Part shown: positions 43,798 to 51,970 of the stretch, piece after piece
Layout: each line of letters opens with the position of its first letter
Position numbering within the stretch: position 1 is the first letter of the stretch
From: CAWJLS01 sp963843755
GTDB lineage: Bacteria; Acidobacteriota; Thermoanaerobaculia; Multivoradales; DATKCC01
Direction: 5' to 3'
Assembly (NCBI GenBank): GCA_963843755.1
Contig: CAWJLS010000007.1
Location: forward strand, 620,001-684,000
Length of the DNA: 64,000 nucleotides
Made by a program: the position numbers and the translations under genes
The notes under the pieces: model-generated
Told to the model about the DNA's origin: nothing
What the model saw: the letters and a program-made list of their open reading frames with translations, nothing else
Database searches by the model: none

Positions 43798-46700
43798 GGT
43801 CGCCGCGCGACAAGGCTTCCGAGGGCTCGGAGGGACGTGACGGTCGAAACGGGGTGGCCGCGCGTGTCGCGCCCTTCGCCCGCTCTGTGTGCTGCGTCCT
43901 GCTGACGGCCGTCTCGACGGCTCCGGTCCTCCTGGCCCAACCGGCCCAGCCGGCTCAGCCAGACCCATCGGCCCAGGCGGTGGGCGGTCAGCTCGAGGTC
44001 CACGCCGCTGAACGGGCGGAGGCGTTGGCCCGGATCGAGCTCGAGGACGTGCCGCTCCGCCGGCATCTCGTGGAGACGCAGCGGCTCGCGATCTGGCTGC
44101 CCGAAGAGTGGGGCGACGCCTCCCCGGCCGGCAAGGGGTCGGTCGCGTTCCAGGCGGACGGTGACCTGCTGCTGGTGATCAGCCGGTTCGAGGCGCCGCC
44201 CGGCTCCGCCCTCGTGCCGATCTTCCAGCAGGCGCTGGCGGGCAGCCGGAAGAACGGCGGCTTCGAAACCGTCGAGAGCGTGCGCCGGTTCGAGCTCGCC
44301 GGCCGCGACGCGGTCGAGGCCGCCGGCATCAGGACGACGGAGAAGGGTGTCCAGAGCCAGCGGCTCGTGGTCTCGATGCCTCCGGACCACTCCCACTTCC
44401 GCCTCGTGGTGCTGGTGGGGACCGAGGAGCCGGCGGCGCTCGACCGGACCCTGGTGGGCCTGGTCCGGGACTGGACGCCGCTCGACGGAGGAGCCTGGAG
44501 CCCTGCCCTGGAGCGTCAGCGGCGCAGGCTGCTGGAGGGCGACGGCTCGGTTCCGATCGAGCCGGAGACGTGGGCGGAGCGCAACCGCCTGTTCGACGCC
44601 ATGGCGCGCCCCGAGGCGATCGGGCAGGAGTGGGTCGAGGAGCGGCTGCAGGCGTTCGCCGCCGCCGACCCGCGGCTGCTCCTCGACGGCCTGTTCCACC
44701 ACCATCCGCGGGTCCGGATCGCCTGTCTGGAAGCGCTCGATCCCACGGCGCTCGAGGAGCCGATGCGGACCGCCTTCTACGTCGCCGCCATGGCCGACTC
44801 CGATCCGGCGGTGCGCGACCGGGCGGCCCGTCGCCTGGTCGCCTCGAGCGTTTCGGACGGCGCTGCGAGCAGTGGTGACGGCGACGGCGACGCCGACCTC
44901 GTGTCGCGGGTCCTCGCCCGGACCCTGGAGGTCGACTCCGAGGAGGCGCGGTCCGCCGCCTTCCAGCTCCTGGCGGCGGCACCCCCGGCGCGACGGACCG
45001 AGCTGGTGCAGGAGGCGTTCGCCGAGCGCCGGCAGGACTCCGAGGCGACGCAGGCGTTCCTGGTGACCGTGCTCGGCACCTGGGGACCGCGCGACGAGGC
45101 CATCGATCGGCAGCTCTCGATCCTCTGGAAGATCAGCCGGAGCGACCGCGTGCGGCGGGCCGCGTGGTTCGCGCTCGCCCGCGACGGCGACCAGGCGGCC
45201 CTGGCGGCGGCACGGGACCGGCTGGACGATCCACTGGCGGACAGCCCGGTGCCGTTGCCGGCCGCCGCGCGCTGGACGGCCGTCTACGCCGCGGTGGATG
45301 ACGGCGGCGCGCCCTGGAAGGCGCTGGCGAAGTCGCTGGCGGACACCGGGGAGGGCGCCGGCGAGGACAAGGTTGCGGAGGGCTCGGAGGGTCCGAAGGT
45401 CCCGAAGGACCTCCGGGACGACCTCGAGACCGCCGGCAAGACACTCGACGAGCTGGCCGACTACCTGGACGCCCTTCCAGCGGCGGCCGGCGCGGCGCAG
45501 GAGTGCCCGGCTCTGCGCACCCTGGCTCTGCGTTCGGACGAGAGCGCCTGGGCGACCCGCCGGCGGAGCCGGCTCGGCTGTGCCGAGGAGGAGTCGAAGG
45601 CCCTGGTGCGCGCCTCGATCCCGCGGCCCGGACCGTACGCCTTCGGGCTGCTCGACCTGCTCGGCCGGCTGCAGCTCGGCTCGGAGCTCCACAACCAGAT
45701 CTTCCAGGCCGCCTACCAGGCGTTCAGCCGCAAGCTCGACCGGTGGGCGGGCGACCCGGTGACGACGGCGTCGACCGGCATCGATCTCGAGGCGCCGTGG
45801 GAGCTCTCCTGGGCGGACCGGGCGCAGGACGGCGGCGACTCGAGCCTGGGGAGCGCCACCTGGCGCTTGTCGGCCAGCAACCCCGACCGGCTGTTGGGCA
45901 CCGTGCTGCGGGCCGGCTCGGGCCCCGTCGACCTCGACCGCCTGGCCCAGGGGGTCTTCTCGTCCCATGCCATGGCGCTGGTGCCCGTGGCACTGACCGC
46001 CCTGTGGATGGACGAGCAGCGGACGGTCACCGGCTCGGACGAGAACGGCTCGACCCCCGCGCCGACCGAGACCTACGTCGCCCTCGAGCCGACCGACCGG
46101 TCATCGGACGACACCGGCGCGTGGGTGCTCCACCGCCTGGAGATCGGGGACGAGGGGCCCGACTGGCGGCGCAGCCATCTTCGCCGGCACGGCACGCAGC
46201 TCACGGTGACCGATGCCTCCGGCGACTCCGTGCCGCCGGACTCGCCGATCGCGCCCACCGCGCAGGCCGGGGACTCGTCGGCCCGCATCGAGGTCGACCT
46301 CGCCGCCGTCATCGACCGCCTGAAGGACGAGGGAGAGGTCTCCGACGCTCTGGGCGGCCTGGCAGGCTCCGACCTGGCGTTCTCCGCCGGGACGGCTTTC
46401 GAGTCGGACGCGATCGCGACGGACTTCCGGATCGACGGGTTGCCGGAGGACTGGCTGGCCGTGGCGGAGGGGGCGGAGGCCGACCGCTTCCGCGCGCCGT
46501 CGGAGCTCCTGCCCGCGGCATGCCTCGCCTGGACGGGGCTCCAGGCGAACCCGGCGGCGCTGGCGGCGCGGCTCGGGGACCTCCCGGCGACGGCCTTCGA
46601 GGATCTGAAGCCGAGGAGCCGCCGGCGGCTCCTCCGGTTCGTCGAGGGCATCGACGGCGAGGCGGGCCTCGCCGTCGTCGGTGTGCCCGACCCGCACACC

Positions 46701-48977
46701 GAGAAGCCCGCGGAGGCCTGGCAGGATCGGCTCGTCCTGTACGTCGCGGTCGATCCCCACCAGGGGGAGCGGCTCCTCCGGCGGGAGTCGAAGGGGCGTG
46801 AGCGCCACGGCGACCGCCGGATGTACCGGCTGAACGACCGCCTCCTCGGCACCCAGGTGGGGCGATTCCTGGTCCTCGGGTCGAACCCGGAGCTGCTCGC
46901 GGAGCTCGGCCGGGCGCCGTTCCTCGCCTCCAGCTCCATGTATCGACGGGTCACCTCCCGCGCCCCGTCCGACGCGATCCTCCTGGCCGGTTGGGACACC
47001 GACCGGCTCGCCGACGCCGTCGAGGCGAGCGTCGGCAGCCGGGACGGCGGCGAGAGATCCACCTTCGCCGTCGAGGTCTTCCGCGCCCTGGGAGGCGTCG
47101 CGGGCTGGCTGGGCCGGCGCGAGGGGGCGCTGGTGGGCGAGCTGTCGACCGACCCGCGGCTGCAGTCGGAGGCGACCCGGGCGAGGGTGCGGCAACTGGC
47201 GAGCTACGGCGACCTGGCGTGGGGCTCCGTGCAGGCGCGTGGGCTCCCCGCCGAGGCCATCGACGGGATCGAGCCGTCGGTCCTGGAGGTGACGCTCCGC
47301 CTGCCCCGGGGGGTGTCCGGCGTGACGATCGACTGGGCCAACGAGCGGCTCGAGCAGCAGGCGCCAGGGCCCGACTTCTACCGGTTCGTCTCCCACGCGG
47401 GGACGCCGTTGCCGGAGACGAGCGACCTCACGCTCCCGATCACCGCGCCGGAGCTGCGGCCGTACGCCCGTAACGAGGAGAACCTCGACCTCGACTCCGA
47501 GGAGATCAAGGATCTGGCGGAGACGATCCGGGCCGGCGAGACCGATCCGGCCAAGATCGTCCAGGCGATCGCCGCCTGGGCCCACGACACTCTGGAGTAC
47601 AAGGTCGTCGAGGATTCCGTGAGCACCGAGCAGGTGCTCGCCACCCGCCAGGCCGATTGCACGGAGTACAGCCAGCTCACCATCGCCCTGGCGCGCAGCC
47701 TGGGCATCCCGGCCCGAGGCGTCCACGGCCTCGTCATCGCCAGCGAGGCCGCCTACTTCCACCGCTGGGTGGAGGTCTATCTCGGCCGCTGGTACGAGAT
47801 CGACCCGACCTGGGGTGTGGTCGCCGTACCGGCCACCCACCTGCGCGTTCCCGTGGACGACTCGCGCTTCCTGGCGTCGATGCCCGGCGCCCGCTTCACG
47901 GTCGAGGCGGTCCGGGACGATGCCGCGGGCGGCGCGGGAGGGAGTGGGGAGGCGTGGGCACGACGCCTGCCCGAGACGGCCGCCGCGGGCTCGGACCGAC
48001 TCGATGTGGCGGCGAACGGTGAGACGGTGGTCGTCGCCTGGGCGGCCCCTGCCGAGGAAGGGACGGGGAAGGCGGAGGAGGAGGCGAGCGGGCCCGGGGC
48101 GATCGTCTCCGAGGACGGCGGGCTCACCTTCCACGAGATCGCGGCGCCGGACGCCCGGCTCGGCCGCCTGCTCGGCGGCCACGGCAGGATCCTCTGGCTC
48201 GGCGCCGGAGGCGGAGCCGGGGCACGAGGACAGGGCGTCCCCGCGGTGTACGCGCTGGACGGCGACCGGCAGTGGCGCCGCCTGCGCCTGCCGAGCGCCC
48301 TGGCAGCGGGCGGCACGGCCGAGGCGACCGCGGGGTGGACCTTCGGCCTCCGCCCCGAGGGCTACCTGGCGCTGGCCGCGGGCTCCGACCACGCGGTTCT
48401 GCTCGACCGGGACCTCGCCTCGCCGCGGGAGGTTCCGCTGCCGGAAGGCGGCACCGGCGAGTGGCTGCTGGCCCGGGCAGGGGGCCTCCTGGTGCGGAGC
48501 CCTCCGGCACCGATCGATTCCGAGACCGGCTCCAGAGCCGAGACCGAGGCCGACTCAGGGGCCGCCACTGAGCCCGACCCCGGGCCCGACCCCGGGCCTG
48601 CCGCCGGACCCGGCACTGGACTCGCCGCCGGACCCGGCGCGGGGGCGATCACCGTCTACCGGTGGCGCGACGGCGGTTGGGCGGAGCCGGTGACGGTCGA
48701 CGACAGCGCCGACTTCGAGGCCGTCGGGGTCCGGCGCTCGGACGAGCTGACGGAGGTGCTCGCCCGCCAACGGCCCGGCGGGCGACTGATGCGCCTCATC
48801 ATCGGCGCCGACTCCCAGACACGCCGGGCCGCCTCGGACGAGGAGGCGAGCGCGTTCACCGGTGCGGCGCGGAGCGAGGCGGGCGAGTGGAGCGTCTGGA
48901 CCGTGGACCAGGACGTCGTGCTGGTCCACCGTCCGCCCGAGACTCCCGATCCGGAGACGCCGACCACCGAACGCTGA
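43794..48977 (+). CDS. Giant exported protein: HEAT-like repeats, transglutaminase domain, propeller-like tail
   Basis: 1727 residues from GTG 43794 (GTGA overlap, GGGGAGGG before it); a hydrophobic export segment lies at about 28-46. Residues ~75-240 form a PsbP/DcrB-like module ('LAIWLPEEWGD') resembling those in the preceding protein. About 280-470 has HEAT-like helices ('HPRVRIACLEALDP', 'DPAVRDRAARRLVAS'). A transglutaminase-like domain (about 1230-1355) has an intact triad: Cys1289 in 'RQADCTEYSQL', His1323 in 'YFHRWVEVYLG' and Asp1337 in 'EIDPTWG'. The C-terminal ~350 residues include the Asp-box 'VSEDGGLTFHEI' and low-complexity Pro/Gly/Asp-rich linkers. Tgase-like domains cleave or cross-link peptide bonds; the substrate is unknown. 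It ends just before the DUF262 gene. Confidence 0.72.
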   Translation: MRSPRDKASEGSEGRDGRNGVAARVAPFARSVCCVLLTAVSTAPVLLAQPAQPAQPDPSAQAVGGQLEVHAAERAEALARIELEDVPLRRHLVETQRLAIWLPEEWGDASPAGKGSVAFQADGDLLLVISRFEAPPGSALVPIFQQALAGSRKNGGFETVESVRRFELAGRDAVEAAGIRTTEKGVQSQRLVVSMPPDHSHFRLVVLVGTEEPAALDRTLVGLVRDWTPLDGGAWSPALERQRRRLLEGDGSVPIEPETWAERNRLFDAMARPEAIGQEWVEERLQAFAAADPRLLLDGLFHHHPRVRIACLEALDPTALEEPMRTAFYVAAMADSDPAVRDRAARRLVASSVSDGAASSGDGDGDADLVSRVLARTLEVDSEEARSAAFQLLAAAPPARRTELVQEAFAERRQDSEATQAFLVTVLGTWGPRDEAIDRQLSILWKISRSDRVRRAAWFALARDGDQAALAAARDRLDDPLADSPVPLPAAARWTAVYAAVDDGGAPWKALAKSLADTGEGAGEDKVAEGSEGPKVPKDLRDDLETAGKTLDELADYLDALPAAAGAAQECPALRTLALRSDESAWATRRRSRLGCAEEESKALVRASIPRPGPYAFGLLDLLGRLQLGSELHNQIFQAAYQAFSRKLDRWAGDPVTTASTGIDLEAPWELSWADRAQDGGDSSLGSATWRLSASNPDRLLGTVLRAGSGPVDLDRLAQGVFSSHAMALVPVALTALWMDEQRTVTGSDENGSTPAPTETYVALEPTDRSSDDTGAWVLHRLEIGDEGPDWRRSHLRRHGTQLTVTDASGDSVPPDSPIAPTAQAGDSSARIEVDLAAVIDRLKDEGEVSDALGGLAGSDLAFSAGTAFESDAIATDFRIDGLPEDWLAVAEGAEADRFRAPSELLPAACLAWTGLQANPAALAARLGDLPATAFEDLKPRSRRRLLRFVEGIDGEAGLAVVGVPDPHTEKPAEAWQDRLVLYVAVDPHQGERLLRRESKGRERHGDRRMYRLNDRLLGTQVGRFLVLGSNPELLAELGRAPFLASSSMYRRVTSRAPSDAILLAGWDTDRLADAVEASVGSRDGGERSTFAVEVFRALGGVAGWLGRREGALVGELSTDPRLQSEATRARVRQLASYGDLAWGSVQARGLPAEAIDGIEPSVLEVTLRLPRGVSGVTIDWANERLEQQAPGPDFYRFVSHAGTPLPETSDLTLPITAPELRPYARNEENLDLDSEEIKDLAETIRAGETDPAKIVQAIAAWAHDTLEYKVVEDSVSTEQVLATRQADCTEYSQLTIALARSLGIPARGVHGLVIASEAAYFHRWVEVYLGRWYEIDPTWGVVAVPATHLRVPVDDSRFLASMPGARFTVEAVRDDAAGGAGGSGEAWARRLPETAAAGSDRLDVAANGETVVVAWAAPAEEGTGKAEEEASGPGAIVSEDGGLTFHEIAAPDARLGRLLGGHGRILWLGAGGGAGARGQGVPAVYALDGDRQWRRLRLPSALAAGGTAEATAGWTFGLRPEGYLALAAGSDHAVLLDRDLASPREVPLPEGGTGEWLLARAGGLLVRSPPAPIDSETGSRAETEADSGAATEPDPGPDPGPAAGPGTGLAAGPGAGAITVYRWRDGGWAEPVTVDDSADFEAVGVRRSDELTEVLARQRPGGRLMRLIIGADSQTRRAASDEEASAFTGAARSEAGEWSVWTVDQDVVLVHRPPETPDPETPTTER

Positions 48978-49024
48978 TGCTTCCCTGCTACCTCGTCGTG
49001 GGCGAGGTGGCAACAAGCCTCTGC

Positions 49025-49030
49025 TACGCT
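49025..49030 (+). promoter_or_regulatory. -10 element TACGCT for the DUF262-HipA unit
   Basis: TACGCT ends 6 nt before ATG 49037, with no Shine-Dalgarno. It gives the two-gene unit its own, probably leaderless, transcript and helps choose the start. Confidence 0.45.
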
Positions 49031-49036
49031 TACGAA

Positions 49037-50644
49037 ATGGTCACCGCGGCTTCGCTCACCACTGCCGGGCAGGGGCTGGACCGTCGCCCCAGGGCAGAGT
49101 CGAAAACCCTCGAGGATCTCCTCTCAGATCTGCTGACCGGAGCCATCCGGATTCCGCGATTTCAGAGGGGTTTGCGGTGGGAGGATGAAGATCGGCGAAA
49201 GCTGTTCGATAGCATTCTTCGGGGGTATCCGATCGGCACGCTGCTGTTCTGGAAGCGAGCGGCTGAAGCGGGGCCCGTGCAGATCGGGAGGCTTCGGACT
49301 CAGGCGAGTGAGCGGACCGACGCCCTTTGGGTGGTCGACGGACAGCAGCGCCTCACCACCTTGGCCGATGCTCTGCTGGTGCGTCCCGATCCGAGCACGG
49401 AGGAGCGGCAGCTCTTCGTCGACCTGGAGGAGCTGAGCGTTCAGCTCGGCCGGGACCTGGCAGCTCCGCGGTGGCTGCCGGTCTACGAGGCGGCCGATAC
49501 CGAGCGGCTCCTCGAGTGGGTGCATCAGGAGGGTGCCGGCGACGAGCTCCGGCGCGTCGCGTTCGCAGTGGGTAAGCGTCTCCGCGAGTATCAGGTGCCC
49601 CTCTATATCGTCGAGACAGAGGAAGAGGACGTTCTTCGGGAGATCTTCGATCGGATCAACTCCACCGGCAAGACCCTGGAGCGTGCAGAGGTCTTCGATG
49701 CGCTCCACGGGAGCCGGGGCGGAGAATTTCCCGGCTCTCTCCACGACATTGCCGAGTCGTTGATCCGACTCGGTTTCGGCCGGCTGGAGGAGACCCTGAT
49801 TTTGCGGGCGCTCTTGGCGCTTCGCGGCAAGGACCCGAGCCGCGGCTTCCGTCAGATCGATCGTGCGGATGTTCCCGTGGCACTCCGGGAAACGGCCGCC
49901 GGCCTGCGCCGGGCGATCACCTTCGCTCGCGACGTCGGCGGATTCCCGCACGTGTCCCTCCTGCCCTATCGGCTTCCTCTGGTGACACTGAGCCTTTTCT
50001 TTCACCTCCACCCTGACCCTCGGGCCAGGACCAAGACTCTCTTGCGGCGCTGGATCTGGAGGGGTGCGATCAGTGGCGGCCACCGAGGGGATACCGTCGG
50101 GACGCGCACGACGCTCGAAGCGATCGATCCATCCGACGAGGAGCGTTCGGTCCAGACCCTTCTCGAGGGGCTCGCAGGGCGCCCTGAGGAACCCATCGAG
50201 CTCAGTCCCTTCAACTTCAGGCATGCCCGGTCGAAGCTCCACTTGGTCGGATTGGCGGAGCTCGGCCCTCGGCACCTGGAGACGGACAGCCTGATCGACG
50301 TTGCTGCTCTGTGCGAACAGGAGAGAATTCCAGCGCAGCCGCTCGCCTCGTCACCTTCTCCGAAGAGCCCGGAGCGAGGGCTCGCAGGCCGGATTCTTCA
50401 CCCGCCCATGCCTCCGTCTCGACTTCGTCGGTTGATTGTCGAGGCCAGCGATCCCGTGCTGCGGACCCACGGAATTCCGTCCGATGCAGTAGAGGCGCTT
50501 CGCCGCGGTGCCACGCGGGAGTTTTTCGACTTGCGGGATCGGCACCTGCGGCAGGTCGTCGGTCAGGCGCTCGACAGCAAGGCCGAGTGGGGTGCTAGTG
50601 ATCGGCCGTCTCTGGCGTACCTGGTCTCGCCTCCTCAGGGCTGA
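49037..50644 (+). CDS. DUF262 (GmrSD N-terminal type) domain protein
   Basis: 535 residues. The N-terminal DUF262 domain shows 'RIPRFQRGLRWEDEDRRKLF', 'SILRGYPIGTLLFWKR', the nucleotide-site motif 'WVVDGQQRLTTLADAL' and 'IFDRINSTGKTLERAEVFDA'. DUF262 has a ParB/sulfiredoxin-like fold and in GmrSD, BrxU and SspE senses or hydrolyses nucleotides in defence against phage DNA. The C-terminal half is helical. I find no clear DUF1524 His-x-x-Pro nuclease motif, so this looks like the sensor half without the usual nuclease. The HipA-type kinase gene follows after 3 nt. Lower GC than the flanking genes. ATG 49037 is set by the -10 element. Confidence 0.8.
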   Translation: MVTAASLTTAGQGLDRRPRAESKTLEDLLSDLLTGAIRIPRFQRGLRWEDEDRRKLFDSILRGYPIGTLLFWKRAAEAGPVQIGRLRTQASERTDALWVVDGQQRLTTLADALLVRPDPSTEERQLFVDLEELSVQLGRDLAAPRWLPVYEAADTERLLEWVHQEGAGDELRRVAFAVGKRLREYQVPLYIVETEEEDVLREIFDRINSTGKTLERAEVFDALHGSRGGEFPGSLHDIAESLIRLGFGRLEETLILRALLALRGKDPSRGFRQIDRADVPVALRETAAGLRRAITFARDVGGFPHVSLLPYRLPLVTLSLFFHLHPDPRARTKTLLRRWIWRGAISGGHRGDTVGTRTTLEAIDPSDEERSVQTLLEGLAGRPEEPIELSPFNFRHARSKLHLVGLAELGPRHLETDSLIDVAALCEQERIPAQPLASSPSPKSPERGLAGRILHPPMPPSRLRRLIVEASDPVLRTHGIPSDAVEALRRGATREFFDLRDRHLRQVVGQALDSKAEWGASDRPSLAYLVSPPQG

Positions 50645-50647
50645 TCT

Positions 50648-51847
50648 GTGCTCATCCGTCTCGAAGACCTGCCAGTAGGGACTCTCCGCCGAGAGGATGG
50701 AGAACGCTGGGTTTTCCGTACTTTCGAGTCGTATCGTAGGACCTTTCCACGGCCGATCTTGGGGCAGGTCTTCGAGGACGACCTGTCTCGCGAGTGGCGC
50801 CGCCGGGTTCGTCTTCCGCCCTTCTTCTCGAATCTCTTGCCCGAGGGCGCGCTCAGGAGCCTCATCGCTCAGGAGCTTGGGGTCCCCGAGGAGCGAGAAG
50901 GGTTCCTCCTGGCGCGCCTGGGGCAGGATCTTCCTGGAGCCGTGATCGCCGAGCGGGAGGTCGACGAGGAGCTGATCGAAGGACCGGTCAAGCTGGATGG
51001 CGGGGACGCGGCGCCGTCGGACGGTGAAGACGCCGCACGGTTGAAGTTCTCGCTCGCCGGCGTCCAGCTCAAGCTGTCCGCTCTCGAGGAGGAGCGCGGC
51101 CTGACGGTCCCCGCCAGCGGTCAGGGCGGCAACTGGATCGTCAAGCTTCCCCTGCCTGCCCATGCCGCGCTTCCGACCGTCGAGTGGTCGATGCTCGAAT
51201 GGGCCGAGCGGGCCGGGTTCGAGGTTCCTCGACACCGAGTGGTCGACGTCGAGCGGATCGGGAACCTCCCTCTTGAATGGCCGGTCCGTACGGGCCAGGC
51301 ACTGGCCGTAAAGAGGTTCGATCGTCCTGCGCCGGGACGTCGGATTCATCAGGAGGATTTCGCCCAGATCCTGGACGTTTACCCAACCCCAGAAGGCAAG
51401 TACCGGAGCGCCAGCTCCGAGACCCTGGGTCGGATTCTCAGGTCGTTGACTGGACCAGAAGGTGTTGCTGAGTATGTCCGGCGCCTCGTGTTCGTCGTTC
51501 TTTCCGGCAATGGCGATGCACATCTCAAGAACTGGACCCTGGTCTATCCGGACGGCCGGACGCCGAGGCTCTCTCCGCTCTACGACCAGGTCTTCACCCG
51601 GGCATTCATCGAGGGGGACAAGCTCGCGTTGAACCTCGGAGGTGAGCGGGACTTCTACAAGATCGACGAAGAGGTCTTCACGAGACTCGCGAACAAGATC
51701 GGCGCCGACCCGGGAGATGTCGTCGACACTCTCAGAGAGGCGACGGAGAAGGTCCGGTCCGCGTGGAGCGACGTCCGCAGGAACCTGCCCCTGAGCGAAG
51801 GCATTCGAGGTCAGGTCGATCAGCACCTATCCATGGTGACGCTGTGA
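50648..51847 (+). CDS. HipA-family Ser/Thr kinase toxin
   Basis: 399 residues, full HipA length. The N-subdomain (about 1-110) contains 'LPPFFSNLLPEGALRSLIAQ', the HipA_N pattern. The kinase core has 'FSLAGVQLKLSAL' near residue 140 (ATP-loop region), 'NWIVKLPLP', 'ALAVKRFDR', 'RIHQEDFAQIL', the catalytic loop 'LSGNGDAHLKNWTL' with Asp290, His292 and Asn295, and 'LSPLYDQVFT' as the metal-binding DFG-equivalent. All catalytic positions look intact. HipA kinases phosphorylate tRNA synthetases (e.g. GltX) and arrest growth; normally a HipB DNA-binding antitoxin is encoded alongside. Here no HipB-like gene exists and the DUF262 gene is in its place, 3 nt upstream. The start is GTG 50648. Confidence 0.88.
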   Translation: MLIRLEDLPVGTLRREDGERWVFRTFESYRRTFPRPILGQVFEDDLSREWRRRVRLPPFFSNLLPEGALRSLIAQELGVPEEREGFLLARLGQDLPGAVIAEREVDEELIEGPVKLDGGDAAPSDGEDAARLKFSLAGVQLKLSALEEERGLTVPASGQGGNWIVKLPLPAHAALPTVEWSMLEWAERAGFEVPRHRVVDVERIGNLPLEWPVRTGQALAVKRFDRPAPGRRIHQEDFAQILDVYPTPEGKYRSASSETLGRILRSLTGPEGVAEYVRRLVFVVLSGNGDAHLKNWTLVYPDGRTPRLSPLYDQVFTRAFIEGDKLALNLGGERDFYKIDEEVFTRLANKIGADPGDVVDTLREATEKVRSAWSDVRRNLPLSEGIRGQVDQHLSMVTL

Positions 51848-51957
51848 GGAGCGCATAGGCTCTGAGCTCGTCGCTGCTCGCCTGGCCCGACCGTCTTGAG
51901 ACCGGCTCACGCTCGGCCCTTCGGGCGGCCGTTGCGTGGTGGGGGGGCGCCCTCCGA

Positions 51958-51963
51958 TAGACT
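51958..51963 (+). promoter_or_regulatory. -10 element TAGACT for mutL
   Basis: TAGACT ends 7 nt before ATG 51971; no Shine-Dalgarno. Confidence 0.45.
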
Positions 51964-51970
51964 CCGCCCG

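Noticed and set aside
46101..48392. 763-codon minus-strand frame inside the giant secreted gene
   Set aside because: No domain; the plus strand has the transglutaminase triad in this stretch.
48662..49036. N-terminal extension of the DUF262 protein
   Set aside because: It runs inside the upstream gene and is Arg/Gly-rich; a -10 element ends 6 nt before ATG 49037.
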